A DNA stretch of 64,000 nucleotides from the NCBI GenBank assembly GCA_964461835.1, contig CAYWVO010000004.1, positions 39,879 through 103,878 on the forward strand, in the 5' to 3' direction. Both the position numbers and the translations under genes were made by a program. Below are positions 33,719 through 42,851 of the stretch, piece by piece; the stretch's first letter is position 1, and each line of letters starts with the position of its first letter. Below the pieces are notes generated by a model. That model was not told where the DNA came from. It saw only the letters and a program-made list of their open reading frames with translations, and ran no database searches. Source of the DNA: CAYWVO01 sp964461835. Its GTDB lineage: Bacteria; Zixibacteria; MSB-5A5; WJJR01; JAJRUJ01.

Positions 33719-35293
33719 GTGCAATTGCGCCCAGTCCCATTTATCGATACTCTGCCAATGCCCATGAGTGCAGGTTCGTTACGACAGGCAGGGGCGACGG
33801 TCATCATATTTCTGATTGTCGCCAAGACAGTTGGAGTTTTCAAAGAAATACTGATTGCAGCGCAATTCGGCACCTCGCAAACCGTGGATGTTTTCCTGGC
33901 GGGCATCACCATCCCTGCCATTCTGGGTACTCTTTTTTACCAGTCCTTGCCGAATGCGTTTGTGCCGCTCTTTGCCCGCGGAACAGGCACGTCCCGCAGT
34001 CGGCGGCGAACTGCGCTGGGGCTCCTGGCCATTATCGGTATGATAACTATTGGCCTCTGGCTGTTCGCCGATGCCTTGGCCTCCCTGACCAGCCAGGGAT
34101 TTTCACTGGGGGCCCGGGAGGAAACCGTGGCGATTTTGCAAATTGCTGCCGTGTCAGTGCTCCTGGCGACCGTAGACGCGTTATTTCGCAGTCGGCTCCT
34201 CACCCGGAAAAAATTCGCCTACATCGGCATTGGCAGCATGTGGCCCGGTATTGCCATGATTATTGCCGTCCTCGCCTTTCCCGAGGGTGGATCACGGACG
34301 TTGGTGTGGGGTTTTGTAAGTGGCGCCGGGCTGGCCGCACTGTGGAACAGTCTGCCATTTCTTCAACACCTTGCGCGGAGAACTCCATCGATGCCAAAGA
34401 GCGTTCCGACTTCCACCCAGACCGATGGAGGATTATGGACCGTCATTGTTATGGTGCTCGGCAGTGCGGGAATCTTCTATACGCTCCTCGATCGGTATTT
34501 TGCTTCGTTTCTCGCCGAGGGTTCAATTGCCGCGATTAAATATGCTAATCTAGTCGCCTCACAACCGGTTGCGCTCTTTGGCGGTGCGTTGGGCACCGCC
34601 GTGTTTCCCTACCTTTCCCAACGGGCGGCCGAACATAATATTGCTGAAATTCGGCAGATTCTCAATCGGGCAATTCGCTGGGTTCTTGTCGCCAGTGTCC
34701 CCTTTGCCGTGTGGTGTATCGTTTTCGGCGAGGAAATAATCTCTTTGCTCTATGAACGCGGGGCCTTCGATGCCTCGTCGCGAGAGATGACCGGTTTATT
34801 GCTGATTCCGTATGGGGTCTGGCTGGTACCGGCAGTGCTGAGTGCCGTACTGATCAAGTTGAAATACGCCTCCTTTCACTGGCGGGCGATTCTGGCTTCC
34901 ACGGCCCTTGGTCTGGTGATAAAAGTAGTCGGCAGCATTTGGCTGGTCGCTCCTCTGGACGCTCTGGGACTGGTGGTGGCCACTGCGGCAAGCCGCGTCG
35001 GCATGGTGACCGTGTTGTTTCTCTTTTTGTCACGTGAACTTTCCCACGGATATGCCGGACAATGGATCCGACTCGGCATTTTCGTCGCCGGCTTGTCCGT
35101 TGCCGGATCCACACTCGGCCTTGCGCTAGCCCACTTTTTATCAATAGCAGACTGGACTGTCGCAGCCATCGCCCGGTTGTCGCTGGGCATTGTCTTCAGC
35201 CTGGGGTTGATCGGTGTCCTGGGACCATTCGTTGGCATCGACGAGGTTACTAGGATCTACCGCTGGGTATCTTCCCGAGTCTTGCGGCGATAA
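33719..35293 (+). CDS. MurJ/MviN-family lipid II flippase-like protein
   Basis: About 520 residues with some 13-14 hydrophobic segments. The MOP-superfamily MurJ pattern is clear: VAKTVGVFKEILIAAQFGTSQTVDVFLAG near the N-terminus and, in the middle, LDRYFASFLAEGSIAAIKYANLVASQPVALFGGALGTAVFPYLS, matching the MurJ consensus for the seventh helix region. MurJ flips undecaprenyl-linked peptidoglycan precursor outward; in this position, followed by a glycosyltransferase, a polysaccharide-precursor flippase is also possible. The frame begins at a GTG (33719) without a clear ribosome site; ATG codons at 33758 and 33764 are alternatives. Confidence 0.82.
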   Translation: MQLRPVPFIDTLPMPMSAGSLRQAGATVIIFLIVAKTVGVFKEILIAAQFGTSQTVDVFLAGITIPAILGTLFYQSLPNAFVPLFARGTGTSRSRRRTALGLLAIIGMITIGLWLFADALASLTSQGFSLGAREETVAILQIAAVSVLLATVDALFRSRLLTRKKFAYIGIGSMWPGIAMIIAVLAFPEGGSRTLVWGFVSGAGLAALWNSLPFLQHLARRTPSMPKSVPTSTQTDGGLWTVIVMVLGSAGIFYTLLDRYFASFLAEGSIAAIKYANLVASQPVALFGGALGTAVFPYLSQRAAEHNIAEIRQILNRAIRWVLVASVPFAVWCIVFGEEIISLLYERGAFDASSREMTGLLLIPYGVWLVPAVLSAVLIKLKYASFHWRAILASTALGLVIKVVGSIWLVAPLDALGLVVATAASRVGMVTVLFLFLSRELSHGYAGQWIRLGIFVAGLSVAGSTLGLALAHFLSIADWTVAAIARLSLGIVFSLGLIGVLGPFVGIDEVTRIYRWVSSRVLRR

Positions 35294-35359
35294 GGTCAGT
35301 CCGATATATTCGCTGATCCGTCCGGGGATGTTAAACCGGCTGTCAAGGAAGAGGGGGAT

Positions 35360-36541
35360 ATGCCGAATACCGAGGTCGATACAGCCATCCTGATTCACGT
35401 GCCGACGATTTGGGAGACCACCAATCGCCGGCAGGCGTTTCGTGCGCTGGCCGATGTTGTACCACCCCAGGTGGCAATTGTCTGTATCGATCGCCCGGTA
35501 GACCTGGTGGCGGCGCCACTGAAACGACCGAAACGATTTCTCAAATGTATTGGGCAAACCTGCGAACGAGCGTACCACGAGCGCATGGTTGTCGTCACTC
35601 CATGGCTGTATCTCCACGAAATTCCCGCTGGAAGAATTGCACCGATAATCAAGTTGAATCGCTCTTTACTGCGACGTCAACTCCAGACAGTACTCCGCCG
35701 GCGGTACCCGGCACTTAAGCGGGTAATCCAGTGGATTCATCATCCGGTGCAACGCTGGGTGTTCGAAATATTCCCCGAGGCGGGCAGGATTTACCACTGC
35801 TATGACGAGTACACCTGCTCTGCCGACGGGCGCTTTTATCCCCAACGCTGGGCGGCGGAACGCCGGGTAATCGAGAATGTGGACATTACCTTCATCACCT
35901 CGGATTCGCTACGCAAGCGACGAGAAGATGTCGCGCAGCGACTGGCGGTAATCCCCAACGGCATTCCTGAGTATTTCTTCGCCCATCCCACCAGTGAGCC
36001 GGACGAGATCGATGCCATTCCTCAGCCGCGCATTGGCTATGTGGGCAATATCTTTTCCTTGTTGGACTACGAGTTACTGACCGAACTCTGCCGCCGCAGA
36101 CCGGAGTGGCAATTCGTGTTTGTCGGTCCGATCGAGCGTGAATCGCATGTCCATGCGTTGCGGGAATGTGAAAACGCACATTTTCTGGGCAGGCGGCCCC
36201 ATGAACGACTGCCGGCTGTCCTGCAACGGTTCGACATCGCCCTGATGCCGTTTGTGGTCAATGATTTCACCCGCCCGCTGGTTCCGCTGAAACTCTTCGA
36301 GTACATGGCTGCCGGCGTACCGATCGTGTCGACCGCTCTGCCGAATTTGGTGCCCTTTGCGGACAGAATTCGTTTGGTCGAAAACCGCCCGGACACATTT
36401 ATCCAGGCTATTGACGATTATTTATCAGCCGATCGTACGCCCATCCGCAACCGGCTCCGTGAAACCGCCAGATCCTACACCTGGCGAAAGATCAACGAAA
36501 CCAAGGTACTGCCGGTCCTGCGGGAGGTGTTCGAATTATAA
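35360..36541 (+). CDS. Glycosyltransferase, GT-B fold (GT4-like)
   Basis: 393 residues. N-terminal acceptor half without a signal peptide; C-terminal nucleotide-sugar half with VIPNGIPEYFF, PRIGYVGNIFSLLDYELL, FVFVGPIERE, FLGRRPHERLPAVLQRFDIALMPFVVND and the donor-binding LKLFEYMAAGVPIVSTALPN (E-x7-E type). It resembles TuaH-like enzymes of surface polysaccharide pathways. AGGGGG six bases before the ATG. It lies 66 bases after the flippase gene, suggesting the two work on the same lipid-linked glycan; donor and acceptor are unknown. Confidence 0.85.
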   Translation: MPNTEVDTAILIHVPTIWETTNRRQAFRALADVVPPQVAIVCIDRPVDLVAAPLKRPKRFLKCIGQTCERAYHERMVVVTPWLYLHEIPAGRIAPIIKLNRSLLRRQLQTVLRRRYPALKRVIQWIHHPVQRWVFEIFPEAGRIYHCYDEYTCSADGRFYPQRWAAERRVIENVDITFITSDSLRKRREDVAQRLAVIPNGIPEYFFAHPTSEPDEIDAIPQPRIGYVGNIFSLLDYELLTELCRRRPEWQFVFVGPIERESHVHALRECENAHFLGRRPHERLPAVLQRFDIALMPFVVNDFTRPLVPLKLFEYMAAGVPIVSTALPNLVPFADRIRLVENRPDTFIQAIDDYLSADRTPIRNRLRETARSYTWRKINETKVLPVLREVFEL

Positions 36542-36672
36542 CGCCAAGGGATCAAGGATGTTACGCCCCGACCAACTATAGCTACGATGTTCAGACAAGC
36601 ATGCGGTGGACGGTTTCCGCAGCGTCGTGATCCCGGCCAACCCCACCCCACGAAACACCCACTACGACAAAG

Positions 36673-36758
36673 CGGAGAGACTGGGATTCGAACCCAGGAG
36701 GCGGAAACCGCCTACACGCTCTCCAGGCGTGCTCCTTCGACCACTCGGACATCTCTCC
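36673..36758 (-). tRNA. tRNA-Ser (anticodon GGA)
   Basis: 86 bases without encoded CCA. Acceptor stem GGAGAGA/TCTCTCC, D arm with AGTGGTCGAAGGA, anticodon stem CACGC/GCGTG with loop CTGGAGA (anticodon GGA at 36724-36722, reading UCC and UCU), a long variable arm (AGGCGG-TTT-CCGCCT) as expected for serine, and the T arm CTGGG-TTCGAAT-CCCAG. Discriminator base G as in other serine tRNAs. It lies alone between the glycosyltransferase and uvrD genes, transcribed opposite to both. Confidence 0.97.
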
Positions 36759-36999
36759 GTCGCGGCATGGTGACAACCACTACGTCTAAGCGCAGTCTGT
36801 ACTCGTCACTCACCTGCGCAATCATATTGCGGTCATCCGGCAAAAGCAAGCATTATCCCCAGTTGGCAGGGTCTCCCGGGCATCCGGCCGATATGTCCAC
36901 CGGCCGTTAATAAATGAAATTGTAGTTGTGCATCATATCCCAGATTCTTTTGCTTCTGACGTGCAAATCCCGCCCGAATCGGCACAATGATCAGTTGAC

Positions 37000-37028
37000 T
37001 TGTTCAAGATGTGTTCCTTGCGTATAAT
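37000..37028 (+). promoter_or_regulatory. Promoter of the uvrD/pcrA gene
   Basis: TTGTTC (37000-37005), 17-base spacer, perfect TATAAT (37023-37028). A TTGACT at 36995 is 22 bases from the -10 and so is probably not the -35. Transcription would start near 37035, just before GGGGAGGG and the GTG start at 37059. The rest of the 300-base gap from the tRNA shows nothing else. Confidence 0.6.
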
Positions 37029-37058
37029 TGGCGAAGTCAATCGGGGAGGGAGTGTTGT

Positions 37059-39284
37059 GTGGACCTGACAGTTGAGTTGAATCCCCCGCAGCGAGAAGCG
37101 GTGGAATCCACCGAAGGACCGCTATTAATCCTGGCCGGCGCCGGCTCCGGAAAGACACGGGTCATTACCTACCGCATTGCCTACCTCATTCGCCAATGTG
37201 GTATTCCGCCGTGGAACATTCTGGCAGTTACTTTTACCAATAAAGCAGCGGGGGAGATGAAACGCCGCGTTGAGGACCTCTTGGGTGAGCACCTCCCCGA
37301 TTTGCACATTTCGACCTTTCACTCCCTTTGCGCATGCATCTTGCGGCGACACGCCGACCGCATCGGTTATCCGCGCGATTTCAGTGTGTATGATGATCAG
37401 GATACCAAGCAACTGTTGAAGAAGATCATCAAAGAGTCCAACCTCCCTGCTCGTCAATTTACGCCGGGCGCCTTGCGCAATAAAATCTCGGAGGCCAAGG
37501 ATAAGTTGCAGGAGCCGGAAGATACCGCCCGGACCGCCTTCGATTATTTCACCAAAGAGGCCGCGAAAATTTATGATATCTACCAGCAGGAATTGCGACG
37601 AATCGGCGCTTTGGACTTCGACGATTTAATTATGCAGACCGTTCGCTTGCTTGAGTCAGTTGATGATGTCCGCGAGCAATTGCAGCAACGATTTGTCTAT
37701 GTAATGGTGGACGAATACCAGGACACTAATTTTGCACAGTACCGTCTGGTTCAGCTCTTGGCCGAACCACAACAGAACCTGTGTGTCGTGGGTGATGACG
37801 ATCAGTCGATATACACCTGGCGTGGCGCGGATATCCGCAACATCCTGGAATTCGAAAAGGACCACCCAACCACCAAGACCGTTATGCTGGAGCAGAATTA
37901 TCGTTCCACACCGACCATTCTTAACGCAGCGTATGTCGTCGTGTGCGGGAATTACCGGCGCAAAAATAAAAAACTGTGGACCGAGCGCCCGGAGGGCGAG
38001 AAAATTACCGTACTCCTCACCCAATCGGATGCGGCCGAGGCCGATTTGGTCGCCTCCCGAATCAAAGGGTTTCGCGACACGTTTGATTATTCGTTGAGCG
38101 AATGCGCAGTACTCTACCGCACCAATGCGCAGTCACGAGCATTCGAGGAGGCAATGCGGCGCTATGCGTTGCCCTACGTGCTGGTGGGCGGCGTGAAGTT
38201 TTTCCAGCGCAAGGAGGTCAAAGATGTCCTCGCCTATGCGCATTTGGTGGCCAATCCGCGTGATGTGGTAGCATTTCGGCGGGTGATTAACTACCCAAAA
38301 CGCGGACTGGGAACTACGACACAGGCGAAATTGGAGGACGCCACCCGTCAGGATGGCCGGCCGATAATGGAACTCCTGATGGACCAGGATGCTGTTGGCA
38401 CGGTGCTTAGTCCCCGGGCAGCCAAACAGGTTGCGAAGTTCGCCGGGCTGATCGCAGAAATGCGCGAGGCTAAAGACAAACTCAATCTGGGGGATTGGAC
38501 GCGTCGGCTCGTAGATCGACTTGCTATCCGCGATGAACTTGAGTCGGATGATCCCACGCAGTCGGCCGTGCGCATTGAAAATGTCGATGAATTAATTGCC
38601 GGAGCCGCCGAATACAGCATGACCAATCCCGAGGCCACGCTGGAGCAATACCTGGAAGAGACTGCACTCGTAACCGATGTCGATCGCTGGGATCCCGACA
38701 CTGAAGCGGTCACCCTCATGACTCTGCATTCTGCGAAAGGGCTGGAATTCCCGGTAGTATATATGGCCGGGTTAGAGGAAGGACTTTTTCCGCTTTCGCA
38801 GGCCATGGAAGATCCCGAAAAGCTGGCTGAGGAACGTCGACTGTTTTACGTTGGCTCGACCCGCGCCAAAGAACGGTTGTTCATGTCCTATGCGCGCACA
38901 CGACGACGATTCGGGGACGTGGTCAATATCCAGTCTCGCTTCCTGAGTGAATTGCCCAAAGACGCTGTAGAAATTGAAAACCATATCGGCTACGATGCGC
39001 TGGGACCCGGCGGGCTTTCCTATGATCATCCCCGGACGCGAACTGTACGCCGCCGAGCCGCTACCGGCAGCACGGCATTCCATGAATCGGATGAACAACC
39101 GGGGAACGATATCGCCGCCGTCTTGCAGGCGGGTACGCGAGTGATTCACCCGGTATTCGGTGAAGGCATGGTGGAAGCGGTCTCCGGGCACGGGAACAAT
39201 CTCAGTTGTCGCGTCGCCTTTAAAACGGGCGAGACCAAAACGATCATCGCCCGCTATGCCAATTTCGAGATAGTCAGTTTTTAG
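37059..39284 (+). CDS. pcrA: UvrD/PcrA-family superfamily 1 DNA helicase
   Basis: 741 residues. 3'-5' helicase for nucleotide-excision and mismatch repair and for clearing recombination filaments. Motifs in order: Q-motif LNPPQREAVES, Walker A AGAGSGKTRVI (motif I), AVTFTNKAAGEMKRR (Ia), MVDEYQDTN (II), VVGDDDQSIYTWRGA (III), EQNYRS (IV), LMTLHSAKGLEFPVVYMAGLEEGLFP (V), and EERRLFYVGSTRAKERL (VI). The C-terminus GTRVIHPVFGEGMVEAVSG...FE is the PcrA-type Tudor-like polymerase-binding tail. Start is GTG at 37059 with GGGGAGGG eight bases upstream; the 16 upstream codons overlap the promoter. Ends two bases before the convergent serpin gene. Confidence 0.95.
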   Translation: MDLTVELNPPQREAVESTEGPLLILAGAGSGKTRVITYRIAYLIRQCGIPPWNILAVTFTNKAAGEMKRRVEDLLGEHLPDLHISTFHSLCACILRRHADRIGYPRDFSVYDDQDTKQLLKKIIKESNLPARQFTPGALRNKISEAKDKLQEPEDTARTAFDYFTKEAAKIYDIYQQELRRIGALDFDDLIMQTVRLLESVDDVREQLQQRFVYVMVDEYQDTNFAQYRLVQLLAEPQQNLCVVGDDDQSIYTWRGADIRNILEFEKDHPTTKTVMLEQNYRSTPTILNAAYVVVCGNYRRKNKKLWTERPEGEKITVLLTQSDAAEADLVASRIKGFRDTFDYSLSECAVLYRTNAQSRAFEEAMRRYALPYVLVGGVKFFQRKEVKDVLAYAHLVANPRDVVAFRRVINYPKRGLGTTTQAKLEDATRQDGRPIMELLMDQDAVGTVLSPRAAKQVAKFAGLIAEMREAKDKLNLGDWTRRLVDRLAIRDELESDDPTQSAVRIENVDELIAGAAEYSMTNPEATLEQYLEETALVTDVDRWDPDTEAVTLMTLHSAKGLEFPVVYMAGLEEGLFPLSQAMEDPEKLAEERRLFYVGSTRAKERLFMSYARTRRRFGDVVNIQSRFLSELPKDAVEIENHIGYDALGPGGLSYDHPRTRTVRRRAATGSTAFHESDEQPGNDIAAVLQAGTRVIHPVFGEGMVEAVSGHGNNLSCRVAFKTGETKTIIARYANFEIVSF

Positions 39285-39286
39285 GC

Positions 39287-40513
39287 TTAGGATTCCTCGT
39301 ACTCCGGTTTCACGATTCGCCCCATGAACAGAATCGCGCCGGTCGATTTCTCCCGAATCGCAAAAATGAACGGCCGGTCGAAACGGAAACTCCGTGGCAT
39401 GCCGGTAACCCCGATCTCCGATGTCACGGCGGCGGCTTCCGTTCCCTCTTCATCAACATCGATGTAGGTCTTGTGTCGTACTTCGTCAATCCAGATTTGA
39501 CATGGGCATAAGTTGGTAAAATCAGCTTCCCTTTCAAAGATGATGCCCATCCCCATCCGCGTGAGAATGTCGTTCATCTTCAGTTCATATTCGACTTTGA
39601 ACTTCGGTAACTGGACCATGGTTTTCTGACCGTGAAATGAACCAATCCAGGAGTCCCAATTCTCCGGGGTTAATTGGGCCAACAAGGAATCGAAGTTACT
39701 TTCCGGACGGGGCAAAATGAGAGTCATGCTGTAAAGCTCACGGCCATAGGGTAGGTCTAATGCGACAAAGCTTGGATTCCAGAAAACGCGATGCTCCTCT
39801 TCTTTCATCATCATCCGGCAATCCACAGTCGATCCATCCAGCAGTTGGAATTGATCATCACGCGTATATTCCGGGTCAAACTGGCAGGTCCAGTTTCCTT
39901 TGAAATAGAGGGCATTGAGCAACGCGAATGCGATTTCGGGCGGGAATGTATCGATTATTTTCGCAATTTTTCCGTTAGTGTTGTCTTTGACCCAGGCGTT
40001 GACTACCTCCACTGTCGCAGGGTCATGAAAATCGACACCCTCCACTGCTGCGCCATACGATTCACGTAGGTTACCAATGAAATCCTCCTCAAATGGGAGA
40101 TCCTCTTTGTACCAAAGAGAATTAGCTATGGTGAAAGTGACTTGCGGATCGAGCTGCGTGAGTAATTCAATCAAGGTCTGATATGATTCATTGATCTCCT
40201 CCAGGCTCAAACCCTGCAATTCCAGCGTTTCCTCCATCGCGTCCTTGGTAGTCCCGTTGGCGCCGTTGTAGGTCATGGTCAGCGCCATGGCCACGCTTAA
40301 AGGCGAAATGAACACATTTTTATCCGGTTGTTCGGCGACGATTTCGCGAAAGAGCTTCAAACCAAAGCTATTGTCGCTGGTGACGAGCTGCTGCTCCGCA
40401 CGAGAAAGCTCACGCGGTTCTACCTGTGAGAATGGATTATCGACATCAGAACATTGCCAAACGCCGAAGATCAGCAATCCTCCGGCGAAAATGAGTGCCA
40501 ATTTACAAGCCAT
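39287..40513 (-). CDS. Serpin-family protease inhibitor lipoprotein
   Basis: 408 residues. A hydrophobic N-terminus ending in FGVWQC suggests a lipoprotein. The serpin fold is complete: DNSFGLKLFREI, NVFISPLSVAMALTMTYNGANGTTKDAM, FTIANSLWYKED, VNAWVKDNTNGKI, LLNALYFKGNW, and the reactive-centre loop hinge VDEEGTEAAAVTSEIGVTG, whose small residues are typical of inhibitory members, then FRFDRPFIFAIREKSTGAILFMGRI. It probably traps serine or cysteine proteases at the cell surface; the exported subtilase, papain-like and S9 enzymes of this window are possible targets. The ATG at 40513 has GGGAGGG five bases upstream. It follows recG on the same strand. Confidence 0.92.
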   Translation of the reverse strand: MACKLALIFAGGLLIFGVWQCSDVDNPFSQVEPRELSRAEQQLVTSDNSFGLKLFREIVAEQPDKNVFISPLSVAMALTMTYNGANGTTKDAMEETLELQGLSLEEINESYQTLIELLTQLDPQVTFTIANSLWYKEDLPFEEDFIGNLRESYGAAVEGVDFHDPATVEVVNAWVKDNTNGKIAKIIDTFPPEIAFALLNALYFKGNWTCQFDPEYTRDDQFQLLDGSTVDCRMMMKEEEHRVFWNPSFVALDLPYGRELYSMTLILPRPESNFDSLLAQLTPENWDSWIGSFHGQKTMVQLPKFKVEYELKMNDILTRMGMGIIFEREADFTNLCPCQIWIDEVRHKTYIDVDEEGTEAAAVTSEIGVTGMPRSFRFDRPFIFAIREKSTGAILFMGRIVKPEYEES

Positions 40514-40641
40514 GAAACCCTCCCGGAATACTCGGTTTGTATGCCCCAGTCCCAAGGTCGGGGAAAGGTGTGCATATGGCGGTGACAAGCTGGTCCCCGA
40601 TGTTGTATATAATACGCCGGTGAATCAGGAATATTCCCGCA

Positions 40642-42768
40642 TTAACCAATTCTAAACAGCGGAATCCTTGATCCGTACCGCCGCTTGAATTCGTCTCGCA
40701 TTCTCCGATACGGTTTGGTGTTCAGGGCAGGGTCTTTGTTGATAATCCGTTGTGCCGCATCGCGGGCGCGGGGAATGAGAGGGGTATCCTGGACCGGGTG
40801 CGCAATATGCATCTCCGGCAGGCCATGTTGACGGGTGCCAAAAAATTCGCCGGGGCCACGGAGCTCTAAGTCTATCTCCGCGATCTGGAAACCATCGCTG
40901 TGTTCACACAACGCTTCAATCCGCGCCCGCGCGATTTCCGATGGTTGATTGCCGACCATCAATACGCATACTGACTTACCCGGCCCGCGGCCAATCCGTC
41001 CCCGCAACTGATGCAACTGCGATAACCCGAACCGCTCGGCGTTTTCGATCACCATCACGCCGGCGTCCGGCGCGTCCACACCCACTTCAATCACTGTCGT
41101 GGACACCAGGATGTCGATTTCCCGTTCGAAAAATCCGTTCATAACCTGCTGCCGTTCATCGGGTTTCAGTCTCCCGTGGATTAGGCCCACCCGGTGGTTC
41201 GGAAACCGCTCTTTGAGCGATTCGTACCCTGCCGTGGCGGCTTTCAAATCCATCTTTTCCGATTCATCAACCAGAGGATAGACAATATAAATTTGCCGCC
41301 CGTCGTTGATCGACGCCGTGATATACTCATACATCTTTTCACGGGCATCCTCGGTTCGCCAAACCGTGGTGATGGTTCCTTTTTGTGGCGGCAACTCATC
41401 AATAATCGAGATGTCGAGATCTCCATATAACGTCAAGGCAAGTGTCCGGGGGATCGGGGTCGCGGTCATAATCAGGACGTCCGGTTGCGCACCCTTGCGG
41501 ACGAGCCGGGCGCGCTGGGAAACACCAAAGCGATGTTGTTCGTCGATGATCACGAGTCCCAGGTCGTTGAACCGACGTTCCCGTGAGAATAGCGCATGGG
41601 TACCGATGATGAGGTCAATCTCACCGCGCTCGATTTGTTCCCAGATTTCATCTTTGTGGCGGGTGGGCATCGATCCGGTGACCACCACCGCTGAGACGTT
41701 CACATCTTCCAGTAACTTCCCGATCGTCCGGCCATGTTGTTCGGCCAGGATTTCCGTGGGAACCATCAGCGCCGCCTGCCTCCCGGATTCGGCAGCCAAT
41801 ACCATTGCCAACACCGCCACGATCGTCTTGCCGGAACCGACATCCCCTTGCAGGAGGCGGTACATCGGTTGTTGGCTTTGCATATCGGTGGAGATTTCTT
41901 TCAGTACGCGCTTTTGCGCGTCGGTGAGAGCAAACGGAAGCGCCTGGTAAAACGATTTCGTCGTTTCACTGGGGGGATTTACTTTTCCGCTTTTGGTGCG
42001 GTTTTTCACCGCCTTCTTCGTGAAGGCCAGCGAAAGCTGCATGAAAAATAGTTCGTCAAAAGCCAAGCGATACCGCGCCTGCGCTGCATGATCAGTAGAG
42101 TCCGGGAAATGAATCATCCGCAAAGACCAGACCAATTCGGGCAAATGAAATTCCTTACGCAACTCTTCCGGATAAAATTCAAGGTCAGCCTGCGCGAGGT
42201 TATCGACGACTGATTTGACCAGTTTGCGCACGCCGCGTGAATCCAAGAAAACACTGCGGAGTTCTTCGCTGGTGGGGTAGAGGGGAATAATCCGTCCCGT
42301 ATGCAACAAGGCTCGATCTTCCTCGTCGTCCAAAATCTCAAATTCCGGATGTACCATCTGCAGCCCATGGTAGTAACCGACCCGTCCAGAGACCGACAGC
42401 GCCACTCCCTTGTGCAGGGATTTCTGCACCCAGCGCAGCCCCTTGAACCATAGAAGCGAAAGCTGTCCTGTCCCGTCAGTGAGAATTGCCTCAAACCGTC
42501 GCTTGCGGCCTTTAAGAATGCCGGTCGCCGCTACATGGCCGACTACGGTAGCCGGCAGATCGGGAGTTAGTTGACTGATCGGGACCGTAGTGGAGCGATC
42601 GAGGTACCGGCGGGGTACGCGATAGAGTAAATCCAGCGTGGTTTCCACGCCGACTGTTTTGAACGCAGCGGCCTTTTTTGGCCCTACCCCTTTGAGATAT
42701 TGCACCGGGGTGGTTACATCAATCCCGGTGGATTCGTTTATCCGTTGATGGGCATCGCTACCGGCCAT
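40642..42768 (-). CDS. recG: ATP-dependent DNA helicase RecG
   Basis: 708 residues, close to the usual length. Remodels stalled replication forks and Holliday junctions. N-terminal wedge domain with the OB fold (PVQYLKGVGPKKAAAFKTVGV, IRVRG-equivalent VSGRVGYYHGLQMVHPEF), then the helicase motifs LLQGDVGSGKTIVAV (Walker A), GTHALF, VIIDEQHRFGVSQR (DEQH box), MTATPIPRTLALTLYGDLD, TTVIEVGVDAPDAGVMVI and QLRGRIGRG. The C-terminus has the usual LRGPGEFFGTRQHG and LIPRARDAA. It sits 83 bases after purF and 128 before the serpin gene on the same strand. Confidence 0.97.
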   Translation of the reverse strand: MAGSDAHQRINESTGIDVTTPVQYLKGVGPKKAAAFKTVGVETTLDLLYRVPRRYLDRSTTVPISQLTPDLPATVVGHVAATGILKGRKRRFEAILTDGTGQLSLLWFKGLRWVQKSLHKGVALSVSGRVGYYHGLQMVHPEFEILDDEEDRALLHTGRIIPLYPTSEELRSVFLDSRGVRKLVKSVVDNLAQADLEFYPEELRKEFHLPELVWSLRMIHFPDSTDHAAQARYRLAFDELFFMQLSLAFTKKAVKNRTKSGKVNPPSETTKSFYQALPFALTDAQKRVLKEISTDMQSQQPMYRLLQGDVGSGKTIVAVLAMVLAAESGRQAALMVPTEILAEQHGRTIGKLLEDVNVSAVVVTGSMPTRHKDEIWEQIERGEIDLIIGTHALFSRERRFNDLGLVIIDEQHRFGVSQRARLVRKGAQPDVLIMTATPIPRTLALTLYGDLDISIIDELPPQKGTITTVWRTEDAREKMYEYITASINDGRQIYIVYPLVDESEKMDLKAATAGYESLKERFPNHRVGLIHGRLKPDERQQVMNGFFEREIDILVSTTVIEVGVDAPDAGVMVIENAERFGLSQLHQLRGRIGRGPGKSVCVLMVGNQPSEIARARIEALCEHSDGFQIAEIDLELRGPGEFFGTRQHGLPEMHIAHPVQDTPLIPRARDAAQRIINKDPALNTKPYRRMRDEFKRRYGSRIPLFRIG

Positions 42769-42851
42769 GGCGGTACGATAGACTTACCGCCCGCCGCTGC
42801 CAATCGTTTTTTACGAGGAAGGGGTTTGAAAAACTCCCCGCCCAAGGGCAA

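Noticed and set aside
36995..37028. TTGACT as -35 for the uvrD promoter
   Set aside because: 22 bases from TATAAT is too far; TTGTTC at 17 bases was taken instead.
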